64,000 nt of DNA, from contig JAYGXS010000008.1 of the NCBI GenBank assembly GCA_036362985.1, positions 18,739,746-18,803,745 on the forward strand. The letters run 5' to 3'. The stretch comes from Ligula intestinalis. Lineage: Eukaryota > Platyhelminthes > Cestoda > Diphyllobothriidea > Diphyllobothriidae. The number at the start of each line of letters is the position of its first letter. Within the stretch, counting starts at the first letter, position 1. This document shows, piece by piece, positions 54,037 through 64,000 of the stretch. A model generated the notes under the pieces. The model was not told the DNA's origin, did not search any database, and saw only the letters and a program-made list of their open reading frames with translations. A program made the translations under genes and the position numbers.

Positions 54037-55595
54037 TATAACGACTTTTTATCTCTGACCTGTCCACCAGCCCCTTTTTGGATTTGAGACTTTTCAGAAG
54101 AGCAAATTAGGTTTCAGATAATAAATTATACTTTATGCATCGAAATATGCCTTCTTTTAAGGATTTATTTTACCCTTTTACGCACTTTAATTTGTGGGTC
54201 CGTTGGGTAAATGATTTTCGTGCAGACTTGACAGCGTTGCGCGAATTTTGGTGCATACTGTATATATTCTCATCGAGTTCGCCACAAGCTATTGGATAAA
54301 TAAAAAATTCCAAAAAACAGTTATAACCATAGTGAGTATAGATTTTTTCAGATGACAAAGCGTAAAACAGTTTTGAATTCAGTGTCATTTCGTCGCACTG
54401 TGTGCTTTCAGGCTTGAAATCAGAAATGGTCACTAATCCACGCTTGCCAAACTCCGGTGTTGAAGTGCCTGATTTCGTGAAAATCTTCGCATTGATTCTG
54501 TAGGGCGCCCTCTAGGATCCTACGTAGTATTACTGAAGCATCTATTTCGCCAGTATGTTCCAGCATGCTGTAGACTTCGCTGGGATCGTAAACAGGATCG
54601 GCGATCGAAAATGCAAAAGATTCGTCACGGCAGTGTTCAAGTGAACCAATGAAAGTTGCAGGGCGAAGAAGGGAAAGAGCACGTACTATTCTTAGCCAGT
54701 TGTCTACCTAAAAAGCAAGAATACATTTTCGCATTACTTTTCAATGGGGTGTTTTGCTTAGCGTATACGTCAGTGTTTATGGACACATGCATTGCCCTTA
54801 CAATGCGACAGGCAGTGAAGGAGTTGGGGCCACGTGGGGCGGGGCCTTGTGGTCAGGTCAGGTTTATCAAGTGAAATATAGGTAAATACCCTTGAACTTC
54901 CTATTGGTACAGAGCAGCTATGAATGCATTGATTCAGCAGAACATGTCGCCTTGCTAGTAATGGAACTGCATAAAAATGGCAGACAGTGAAATAACTCCT
55001 ACGGCATTGTGCGGAAGAGGTTTAAAGCCGAGATGTCACGGTCTTATTACGTCTTGAGTTAACACCCAAGGAGGAATGCAATAAAAAGGGAGCGATAGCA
55101 TAAGTCTTTTAATGTACTTAGTGCAACATATTTAAGGTAAACTAACGCGTTTACAGCCGCGTTCATCAGCCAATCAAATACTTTCCTCGAACGAGTGGCG
55201 GCCGATTGGCTATTGCCTCAACGGCTGGCATATCAGAGTCCTAGACAAGCCGCAGCTTTACATTTTAAATTATTGATTTATTGCCAGCTTACTTGCGCCT
55301 TGTGCATACGGATCTATAGTCTGGCGTGAGAGCAGCCCGCTGACTTCCTGCTTGCGCGTTGCCAGCATCTTTGCCGCCAGCTGATTCGATTAGGGTGATT
55401 CCTAGCAATGGCCATTCGTGTCTCGTTTGCTTTAGGTCATGTCATTCTGCCTATAATACTAGTCACTATGTGCCCCCTAAACGGGTCACGCAATAGCTGG
55501 ACTGGACCAACACGGGAGCACGGTTGGCGTTACTCGGGTTGCGTTTGCTATTGGTTAACATAAGCCTAACCCTTTGTCACCACGTTCGCTTTTAG
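54037..55595. other. No supported feature
   Basis: Short frames only; no repeat or motif recognised. Confidence 0.5.
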
Positions 55596-55682
55596 CCTGT
55601 TAAAGCCGCGGTGGACATCGTCGAAGCCTACGACCGAAATGTCAATATCCGCTGTGCAGCTGCTAGTGGAGATCTAGGATGA
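55596..55682 (+). CDS. Candidate terminal exon, unknown gene
   Basis: A pyrimidine-containing acceptor GCTTTTAG precedes 28 codons and a TGA. The peptide contains VKAAVDIVEAYDRNVNIRC. Composition looks coding but there is no family match and no linked upstream exon. Confidence 0.25.
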   Translation, partial: PVKAAVDIVEAYDRNVNIRCAAASGDLG

Positions 55683-56374
55683 ACATAGTGACACAACAAG
55701 GCGCGCATATACAGTAACGCAGTTCGTGAATATAAACCAGATGTGGATGTTAGAGGTACAGCTTAAGAAATTCCGTTAAATACCAGTTTCCATGAGTGAA
55801 ATTGTAGTTTGGGTTTAGAATACACGCAAGGCTGTAGTGGACTCTAGCAGCCACTTCAAACCCAAGATCAGCCGTTGACGCATGACGCCTTTGGCCTGCA
55901 AGGCCCGCACGTGCACGCCAACCTTCGCCTATCTCAAGGTCGCGCCCTATCACTTGTCTAGACATCAGCCACGTTATTAGCTACTGCAACAAAGCATGCG
56001 CCGGCCATCCGGATATTCCTGACGCTGTTGTCACGCCGGAATTGATGCCCTGGCAGCCGTACTGCGGTTACTCGAGAGTCAAAACTCCTTCCATCTGTTC
56101 CCCTATCCTCCTGCAGAATGCATTATTCCTAGCAATCTGGCGTTCCCACCATCTTCCCGCCTCAACTAAAAGAGCCATGTGCCTGGAAGATCATAGCTGT
56201 TAGGGTTAACATTCTTAGCCTTAACACCTGTCGATAAGAGCACCTGCATGGACCTTCAGACAATCGTGTTAGCACCGTTTCCTATTACTCCTGAATAAAC
56301 TTCTTTTAAAGAAAATACTGACTACCATGTACATAGATATGCAATGGATCTGACAAAGCATGCACGTATCTCAC

Positions 56375-56577
56375 CGAAACCATCCAGTAGATTTGGAGAT
56401 TCTCCACTTCTATCTGGCAGCTAAAGCTTCTGGAGTCTTGCAGTGCCTGACAGGACACATCGCTTCTGCGTAGATTGTGAACTTGCAGGAAGTGCGTCTC
56501 CCGGGCGTTCAGCTTCAGTTTGGCTCCGTTCACGCGGTACCAAATGTGAGAATTCAACTGCTCCTCGATGGCAACTT
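56375..56577 (-). CDS. Candidate internal exon, possibly Ig-like
   Basis: On the minus strand the acceptor CACCTTTCAG and donor GTGAGA enclose 203 open bases. The peptide has NSHIWYRVNGAKLKLN, then LQVHNLRRSDVSCQA and FSCQIEV. The W.....G ... L.V.N....D..C pattern resembles an immunoglobulin-type domain, but the evidence is weak. Confidence 0.3.
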
Positions 56578-57155
56578 CTGAAAGGTGGTATGAATTGGAA
56601 ATTAGGCATCCCAGAAAGTGCTATTTGAAGAAAATGCCTTCTTTAGTACAACAAGGTTAATCTGTTCAGTACATTTTCTAGACTGGTTTCCGAGCTCGTC
56701 TTCAGACTAGAGACTATGTGCAACGAACAATTACAGTTTTCAAGCGTGCAGACTGAGCATTGATTGTCAGTTGTTGTTTATGGGCCACAAAGACACCTAG
56801 AAACATCTGATGGGTTTCGCTTGTGCATAAAGACGGGACACAAGGGCTCAGAAGATAGTATTGTTTTAACGGCATTCCATTTGATTCAGTGCTCAGTTGA
56901 ATAGAACTAGGCGTGTTTGCAGTTCCCCGAAGCACTTGCTAGAATCCCTCGTAAATGCATATTAAAACAAAGACATAGCCGTGATCTACGCGATAAGTAT
57001 AATCTAGCCAAATAGACGGCCCGACTACCAGATGTTTCCGAGGGAACTCTTGTACCCCTACCAAGACGTAGTCTCAGTTCCCCGCTGTATGATTTGTCCA
57101 AACTATGCCTTCCTATTCGACGTGGTGTCATTTTAGTCTCAACTAACCCCAACAG

Positions 57156-57242
57156 AGCTGGCGCATGATATTCTATGCAAATGGCTCAAAGATAAGTACT
57201 CTAAGAATCCAGCATCTGAGGCAACCTTTTATATTCAGCCAG
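57156..57242 (+). CDS. Candidate internal exon, unknown gene
   Basis: The acceptor CCCAACAG and strong donor GTAAGG enclose 87 bases, phase 2 in and phase 1 out. The peptide includes ELAHDILCKWLKDKYSKNP. No family recognised. Its phase does not join directly to the exon at 59648, so an intermediate exon would be needed if they belong together. Confidence 0.35.
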
Positions 57243-57779
57243 GTAAGGTTTTCCGCCTTCACTGGCAGAGCATACGAGTGCTCAATTCGGACCTACAAGG
57301 AATGGAAAAGATCGCTTTCAAGCGATAAAAACTTGACTTTGATGCCAGTACCTGCTTCGGAGACACCGACGACAGAAGACCGCTGCTGATGGGCACAGGA
57401 CAAGTTGCCAGATGCACGGAAGAGAGAGTTGATGTACAAGCAGGAACTGTGACAGTAAATTATTCTCTGGTATCCTGTCTGCCTTCCTTTCCTAACACGC
57501 AACTGAGGGATATAACCACTGTCGACGCAGGCACACTCAAGATTATAACAGGCAGCTGCATCTCACAGTACATACTGTCCAAACTCACTATTTATTCCCG
57601 ATTTTGGGAGCCCTCTCTTCCTGCTCCGCCACATTTCGATGAATCTCCAGTGAATCGTGTGTTGGCTTCCATTCGCCAATGGCCATATCGAGCTAAGTTG
57701 AAACGGATAATGGACACTTTGTTGATAGGCAACTACCAGCGAGGGAGGTAGCAAGACTAAATGTCATCTTCCATTCTGT

Positions 57780-58365
57780 AATTACTCTTTCCATGCGGCT
57801 CATTCGACGAGACCCGGCCATACACGTAAACTTGATGAGGCTCAAGTTTTTGCAAAAGGCGATTATCGTGTAAACCGGGATTTACTTTAATCATGGTTCA
57901 CAGGCCCCAGTCCATAAACAAGTGCACTGACTTGCCCAAACCGTATTCGGTGTTGAGGCTCAATTTGCCCAAAGCAAGTGGCCACTTGGGGAACGCACGG
58001 ACCACCGCCCACACCGGGGAACCAAATGTCTGAGCAGTCATGACGTACAATTCCACCACACATGATACAAGTTCAGCAGGTCACAACCCGTTTGCCAGTC
58101 GTCATGCAATCCACACGCAAAAGGGCAATTATCGTTGATTGTCATTTTCAAAATTGTGTAGATATGAATGTGTCCTATAAATATTGCAACTTATTGTGCA
58201 CGTGTTTCAACCGCTACCGCTACTGTTTTCCGCTTATGTCTCTGATGAGGAATCCGAGACGGATTTCGAAACGCCAGGCGAATAAAGGTGTTGTCCCAGC
58301 GATCGAATCGTCTTCTCAATTGCTTCCTGGGGCTCCTATGTTCATTGCATTGGCAAAAAATTGTT
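57780..58365 (+). mobile_element. PLE tail with downstream hammerhead (E8)
   Basis: The + strand reads DYRVNRDLL, a stop, SWFTGPQSINKCTDLPKPYS and VLRLNLPKASGHLGNA. A hammerhead at 58235-58282 follows, then the family end GTTGTCCCAGCGATCGAATC. No inverted partner was seen on the left. Confidence 0.7.
58235..58282 (+). ncRNA. Hammerhead with dead cleavage site (E8)
   Basis: CTGATGA, stem II GAATCC/GGATTT, GAAAC and AGGCG are intact, but the triplet GTC is GCC, removing the required U before the cleavage site. Confidence 0.65.
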
Positions 58366-59042
58366 GATAACCGGCGTGGAGATGTTGGGTCCTCAGCTCA
58401 AATGATAGCTCAGCAATTTATATGGGCATCTGCCCACCGATTCAAGTTTCGAATGTTCCCGCCCCGGGGTGGGGACGGGCGCTAAGGGCGCAAATGACTG
58501 TCGACGGCAGTTATTCCACAAACGGCCATACCAGAACTGCGGAACTGCTATTTACTCCAAAGCATGCAAAGTAGACATCACCTGATCGGAGAAGGGATTT
58601 TGCTTGAACCTTCTCGCCAATATAACAGTAGTAGGCGGTGGATTCGCTCAGCGGGAAGTCAACTGCAAGCGAATAGTGGAAGGTATGGTCTCCTTCCTGT
58701 ATACCTGTTGTGCCAAGAAAAAAGAACATTACATGTAGCTTTACGTATAGGAAAGGATTCATCTACATAAAAAAACTACCCTGTGCTTCGTTTTAGCAGT
58801 TTATTCAACGAATTATCAAACTGAAAAACTTCCGGCGTACAAATTTATATTAGTTACCCAGGTATTGTCCGAGTGAGAGGCACTCAGTTTTAGGACGCAA
58901 TTAAATTCTGCCTATTTTGCTTATTTGCACTCGTTTTAGGAAATTAATGTTCCAGTCTAAACATATAAGCACGGTTATTTCTTGCCAATACTTTGATCTT
59001 ACATCGACGATCGATTAAATGGATGCACAGAAGACAGAACAA

Positions 59043-59190
59043 CGAGCCCCTCTTGGCTCAAGGCTTAAGGCGTTGTACTTATAAATAGCATGTCGCGATG
59101 ACGAGCCTCAAGTATTGCAATACCTGGGGTTAGGTATGGCTGGCTGATGACGGTTAATAATCTCTAAAGCACCATTTCGGTCTGTCTTGT
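59043..59190 (+). repeat. tRNA-derived SINE, second family
   Basis: Starts ACGAGCCCCTCTTGGCTCAA, then a degenerate T-arm (ACGAGCCTCAAGTATTG) and the tail GGCTGGCTGATGACGGTTAA. Same family as 62812-62955. Confidence 0.45.
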
Positions 59191-59647
59191 TATGTTACTA
59201 ATGCTACTCCGGTAAAGTAATTGCTTCCGTTCGTTCTTCTGCCGCTGAGGTACGGTGCTGCGCATTTATCCATCTCGGTTGACATGACTGCTTCCCTTCA
59301 ATGTCTCGGATTTCGCTAAGAGGCATTGGATTCAAAAAGCAGCGTCAATCGATGGACATATAGAATACATTTACTTACTGCACTTTCCACTTTCATCCGT
59401 CGAGGTAATGCCGTAGCAGATAAGGTGGTTGTTTTCGAGGCAAACAAAAGGCTAAAACAGATTGTGCAAAATTATGTTAACGCCTAGCGAGGATCCTAAA
59501 AGGTTTGTATACGTGCAGAACTCATGTAATTCTTGTAGAGAGTGACCCTGCGAGACCTATCATAGACATTTGCCTTACTTAAAATAATACCTGTTCATTT
59601 TTATCCTCCGAATACTCTCTTCAGCTGCGGTGTTTCCTGTGTTTTAG

Positions 59648-59935
59648 GCTGATACTGTAATACAGCGACACGTTAAAATGTTCAAGCAATTTGCTGATCG
59701 CAGTCTTGGTGACTTTGCTCATCCTTTCCACTCTGAAGTAATGGCTGCAAATTCTTCCCGTACTATGCACCGAAATTTTTGCAATTTGTCTTGCCGTTCA
59801 TCGGCATATCAGCACTCTATACTTCCATTCCTGACACGCCCCCTAACGTGTGGAGGAACGGAAATTAAGAAGATGAAATCAGACCACAGCAAATATGGAT
59901 ATCATGTGAACCTGTTGATTCTGAGTATCCTATGA
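59648..59935 (+). CDS. Candidate terminal exon with poly(A) signal, unknown gene
   Basis: A T-rich tract and TTTTAG acceptor precede 95 open codons ending at TGA 59933-59935. The frame opens ADTVIQRHVKMFKQFADRSL and includes RPLTCGGTEIKKMKSDHSKY. AATAAA follows at 60014-60019, about 80 bases past the stop. An ATG at 59678 could instead start a short protein. Product not recognised. Confidence 0.4.
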   Translation, partial: ADTVIQRHVKMFKQFADRSLGDFAHPFHSEVMAANSSRTMHRNFCNLSCRSSAYQHSILPFLTRPLTCGGTEIKKMKSDHSKYGYHVNLLILSIL

Positions 59936-60013
59936 ACTTTTACCTCTTACCTTACCCTTGCTCTCCGTGATTGGAGCCATTTGCTGCCGAAATGTTTAAA
60001 TGTTTACTTTGAA

Positions 60014-60019
60014 AATAAA
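60014..60019 (+). promoter_or_regulatory. AATAAA polyadenylation signal candidate
   Basis: Canonical hexamer placed about 80 bases after the stop of the candidate terminal exon at 59648-59935. Confidence 0.35.
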
Positions 60020-61938
60020 GCATATTACTCTCTCTCTCAGAAATAGGAGATCACAACATATCATGGTATAAGACTTTTCACTTATTGATCAAGTACAATA
60101 CATATAAATGTCCAGGGTTACTAAGGTTTAGTTTGTCTGCCGGAGCGGAGCGCTTCTTGAGGATTTAATCCCCCCATAACTAAGGAAAATGTCCGCCTGA
60201 ATTTGGGGATAAGCCTATTACCTCGTCCTCTCTCCGTTCTTAATCCTACCTCTTAAAATATACAGTAGATTGCATATATGATGCAAGGTTGGAAATTGGA
60301 GGATTTACCGCACACTCGAGGTTGTTTATTTAGTTCATTGGGTTGTATTGGGTCGCAACATTTTGCTTACTTGAATTAAATTACGGTCAGATAAGAATAC
60401 TGGAAGAAAAAAGAGGCGCAAATGGGCGAAATCCAGCGTTTGTTGATATCTCAGGAATTTCCTATGCTATTAAACGGTGCGGAACAGAACTGCTTGTGTG
60501 TGCATGATGCACTATAAAGGAACATTAATGAAGAGCAGACATTTTTTAATTATATCTGTTCACAAAACGGAAAATTTTGTTTTGCATCCATGAAATTGAA
60601 GTTATTGTAATTAGGAGATAGCGCATTACTTTTGGAAATAGCATTGCAAAATAAGTTTTAAAATTTATATTTTGCAAATCTGCCAAATTTCGTGCCATAA
60701 AATTGAGTAATATACTTTTGAAGTTGTTCTTTGCATTACTCCATATTAAATTCATATTTTATATTTGAGCGGTTACAGGCAAGGAACGCGTTTGAGAACT
60801 TTATTAGTATATGGCAACCAAATTAATTGTACAATCGATATGTAGTTGGAGACACTTAACATAACGCACATTTGACAGAGTTGTCACGGGACATTGCGAA
60901 AAAGTTTTTTTCAAAAATTGCCGTTGATAGTATTGCCACTCTACTTTGTATTCGTTATTGTAGAACTGAGTCTAGAAGTAAAGTCTTTATTAGTCTTTAT
61001 TAGAATTTCATGGAAGATCTGAACCTCTTCGAAATAGAAATATCGAAATATATAAAAAAAATATAGCAGAAGGCAATACCTCTTAGTGTACAAAAAATGG
61101 TACGTTTACAATTGTTCCCGACAATTCTTATTCAATTTTTAAGTCACTGACCAGCATGTCCGCAAGTGAGCTTCAGCAATATATTACTCCTCTGATCTCC
61201 CAATGGGGCATATCAATCAAAAACGTGGTAAACTTAGTTCAACGTAAGTCAAGTGATGCATAGACGAATGAAACAACTAGCAGTTCTCGTGAAAACGTGT
61301 CAGAATACATACTCGAAATTTAGGCTCTTCGGTAACACCCATACACTATATTGCACGTAATATGCAAGCATATTTATTCGAAAACTTGACAAAACGATTA
61401 TTTTCCAACGTAATTTTACTTGTGCTGCTCTATTTCTCAGTGGTTTTGCATGAAAGGGCTTTCTCTACGTGTAAAACTGAAGTTTACCTAGTACGCCCGG
61501 TTTCCACTTTTTCGGAATTTTCCACTTTGTTAAAAAAGCTGGTGTCTCTATAAAACGTTTTATTCCTTCATAAATCATAATATGCCCTATTGTGAAGAAC
61601 GATCATAACTTTATTGCTATAAGACTTTGGGGGCAACAGCTTGGGCTGCGTTTGAGTAAGAGAGAGTTACTTGTAAAAATCGTAGGATTCCATGAGTTTG
61701 GTAACCTACTGTACCTCCACGCAAATGCTCACCTTTGAGGTCACTGGTTCAGAAGTTGAAACTTGCCATGCCAAAGTGTGATGACTGACGTTGGCGGCAA
61801 TTGCGAGGTCGCCATTTGACGAATTTTCATCATCGTCGACAAATTTAGCGGTATCTGTATGTACGTAAAATGTGTATGAAAAGCAATATCAAAAAGATGG
61901 TCAGATAAATGAAATCCTAGAAGCAAAGGCGGTACTTG
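60020..61938. other. AT-rich, no supported feature
   Basis: No coding motif, tRNA-like fold or hammerhead core seen. Confidence 0.5.
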
Positions 61939-62185
61939 TCAATGATCGGAACACTTTTTGTTCTTATTTGGAGTTTTCGAACTCGTGAAGGAGTTCATTG
62001 TCAGAAGTAGCAACAGCAACAAAGCTCGAAAATTACAGTGGATGAGAAGTAAATCGCTTAACAATTTATAAGTTTGAAGAGGACTGCGCAGGGCTCCGTA
62101 TGCCGGCGTCAAATCAATACATCGGTTCATAGGGTTCAGATTAGAGGAATAGGCTTCCAAAAAAATTTCAGCTGGTCTTCTTTTT
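61939..62185 (-). mobile_element. PLE C-terminal remnant with degenerate hammerhead
   Basis: The minus strand reads EAYSSNLNPMNRCIDLTPAY followed by GALRS, the PLE C-terminal signature. A hammerhead-like stretch (61962-62008) with perfect stem II arms GAACTC/GAGTTC lies just downstream. Confidence 0.6.
61962..62008 (-). ncRNA. Degenerate hammerhead after a PLE tail
   Basis: Minus strand: CTGACAA (for CTGATGA), stem II GAACTC/GAGTTC perfect, GAAAACTC, then CAAATAA. Two core changes; probably inactive. Confidence 0.4.
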
Positions 62186-62811
62186 GGTGTGAGCGAGTAG
62201 GATTACGATCAATAGAATGGCCATTTCCAACATCGTAGCCGTCAGTAACCATTCATACGCAACACTCGTGGATCGAAATCGCAACCTTGTTTGTCTGCAT
62301 AAGATTTCATGAACAGGAACTGGCTATCAGATTTCGAGGGCGTGAAATTCTTGTATCAGCCAGTCGACCGAAGTCCACGAGAATTCGTCCAACAGACATA
62401 TTGATCTGCCAGCTGCTTATGAGGTCTGCCGCGAGCAAATTAATAGTGTTGCTGAAGGGCTTTCCCGCCAGAAGTGAGCTTAGTATGTTGTGAGTTGTAC
62501 AGTGCAGTTCGAAGCGTTGGGTGAATAAATTACTTGCCCCAATGATTACCTTTTCATCTCTTTATATTCAATTAACTGAGCCTCGTGTGTTTTCTACCAT
62601 TCGGGATATATCTATATACATGTTGCTGAAATTCCTCCAAATTTTAACTGGATAGACCCGTCCCACTCTGCTTTGGGACTCTCTCTTGAGTCCAGCCAGC
62701 AGTCGAACAGCGGCTAGCAAAGACTTAAGAGACTGGGACATCCATTACTGGCCATCCTCCGTTAGTCATAGCCAACCTCAAAGTCATGAAACATGCGAAG
62801 ACCGAGAAACA

Positions 62812-62955
62812 AACGAGCCTGTGGCTCAATAGTTTGACTTCTGATCAAATGGTCACGGATTCGAGCCTCAAGTAGTGTACCAGTTCGAATTGGGTATGAC
62901 TAGTTGATGAAGGTTAATGAGCCAGCAATTGCCATTCCAATCTCCCTTATTTTTT
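62812..62955 (+). repeat. tRNA-derived SINE, second family
   Basis: Starts ACGAGCCTGTGGCTCAATAG, box-B-like GGATTCGAGCCTC, then GGGTATGACTAGTTGATGAA. Diverged copy of 59043-59190. Confidence 0.5.
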
Positions 62956-64000
62956 TCTGGCAATGTCGTCACCCTAAAAAAATCGATGTATTTATTGTTA
63001 TTTATTAGTTGTGCTTTGTGGGTTTTCATTATCAGAACAGGTTTCGGATATGCAAATTAATTTGAACAGACCTTCCGAGCAACTTATACTAAAACTGTTG
63101 TCCCCTTGCTGACAGCTTACACGTTGTGACATTTATCACCTCAATGTCATCTTCGAATTTATTTGCTGTTAACTGCGTGTTAGGACCTGACCCTTTTGTT
63201 TCCAGTCGAATGCACACTGGTGTTAAAACTAGTCCCCTGGCCAAGTACCACTTCAGTGGTACTTGGATACTGTCCTCACCCCCCGTTCGGCTCTATAGCC
63301 TTTTACTCACCTTTCTCCCACAATGTTTCCGCCCCCCAAACCGCCTCACGAGACAACTGTTTTAGGAACTATTTGCTATTAATTCCCTTCCCTCTGGTTC
63401 GATTACAGCTGTCACCACCGCTGACCTCAAACGCTTGAAGTTCACTCCCCTTTCCAGCACAGAACTGCTTCTTCTCACGTCCGCTCCAGGGCTTCTATTC
63501 CTTGCACCGTGTCCTAATTCGCTTTCTCGTTCTTTCGGACTGGTGTGCTTATGCTCTTATAAACTAGCAGCAACGAATCTGTGTCATTCATGACTGCACG
63601 TCTAAGCACCTCGAATGTACGTCCACCCTCCTTTGTTTTTTCCTCGCATTTTTCTACCTATCGTGCACCGTCAATCTTACAGTTTTTTTCTGTAGAAACA
63701 CACCGACTTATCCTGACGGTCCATTGATATATAAAGAATATCCGACTGACTGACTGTCATTTGACAGTGCGTCTATTTAGTTGACGAAACGTAACACTGC
63801 GATACGAAAAGGCCAACAGTATAAACAGTTATTCGAGTTACCTGACTGTCTTCCGACATAGACCTCTGACCTTGGGAACACTGCATACGTGAAGTTCTTC
63901 AGCCATTATTTACACACATATTTAAATAAAAGTCAAATTTTTGTATTAGAAGCGGTGATTATCTATGTTAAATTACCCCGCCAGATGACGAAGTAGTTTG
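62956..64000. other. No supported gene
   Basis: Only the 63241 palindrome stands out. Confidence 0.5.
63241..63266. repeat. Perfect 12-bp inverted repeat
   Basis: CCAAGTACCACT, two bases TC, then AGTGGTACTTGG. No known element around it. Confidence 0.8.

Noticed and set aside
59140..59185. CTGATGA in the second SINE family (also TTGATGA at about 62895)
   Set aside because: No GAAA at the right distance; the bases form a simple GGCT/AGCC-type hairpin instead.

Overview
The window is eukaryotic. It has split genes with canonical GT/AG introns, many degenerate retroelements, two N gaps (10358-10367 and 33955-34054) and no compact bacterial-style coding. The mixture of Penelope-like elements (PLEs) carrying small hammerhead ribozymes, a tRNA-derived SINE carrying another hammerhead, and a DPP4-type peptidase with very small exons points to a parasitic flatworm, most likely a tapeworm, with a fluke possible. 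The genus cannot be fixed from the sequence; Spirometra-like is only a guess.

The main gene is on the + strand from 15211 to 43624. I reconstructed 16 exons of a dipeptidyl peptidase IV family (S9B) serine peptidase. Phases are consistent across every junction, and the series ends in a stop at 43622-43624. The double-Glu motif, catalytic Ser (first codon of the exon at 36014), Asp (38844-38846) and His (43508-43510) are all present. The 5' exons (cytoplasmic tail, membrane anchor, first propeller blades) were not found, and the 100-N gap hides a few codons around the oxyanion tyrosine. The introns hold a PLE GIY-YIG fragment, a dead non-LTR retrotransposon, SINEs, ribozymes and a candidate minus-strand gene fragment.

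Left of it, 12715-13552 (-) is an AGPAT/PlsC acyltransferase broken by two single-base frameshifts, either a pseudogene or assembly error. To the right (44-64 kb) are a split Tc1/mariner remnant, a LINE 3' end abutting a hammerhead-bearing SINE, further PLE tails, and a few unassigned candidate exons. One of these (59648-59935) is followed by AATAAA.

The most interesting layer is RNA. At least 17 recognisable hammerhead or hammerhead-like motifs of three types lie in the window. Most follow the GIY-YIG tail of a PLE fragment, and several fragments are bracketed by a second, inverted copy. Their stem III has no hairpin loop but is a short palindrome, so they should cleave only as dimers. One sits in a tRNA-derived SINE, as in the schistosome SM-alpha family. 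About six have an intact catalytic core, and one (50671-50716) shows compensatory changes in both stems.
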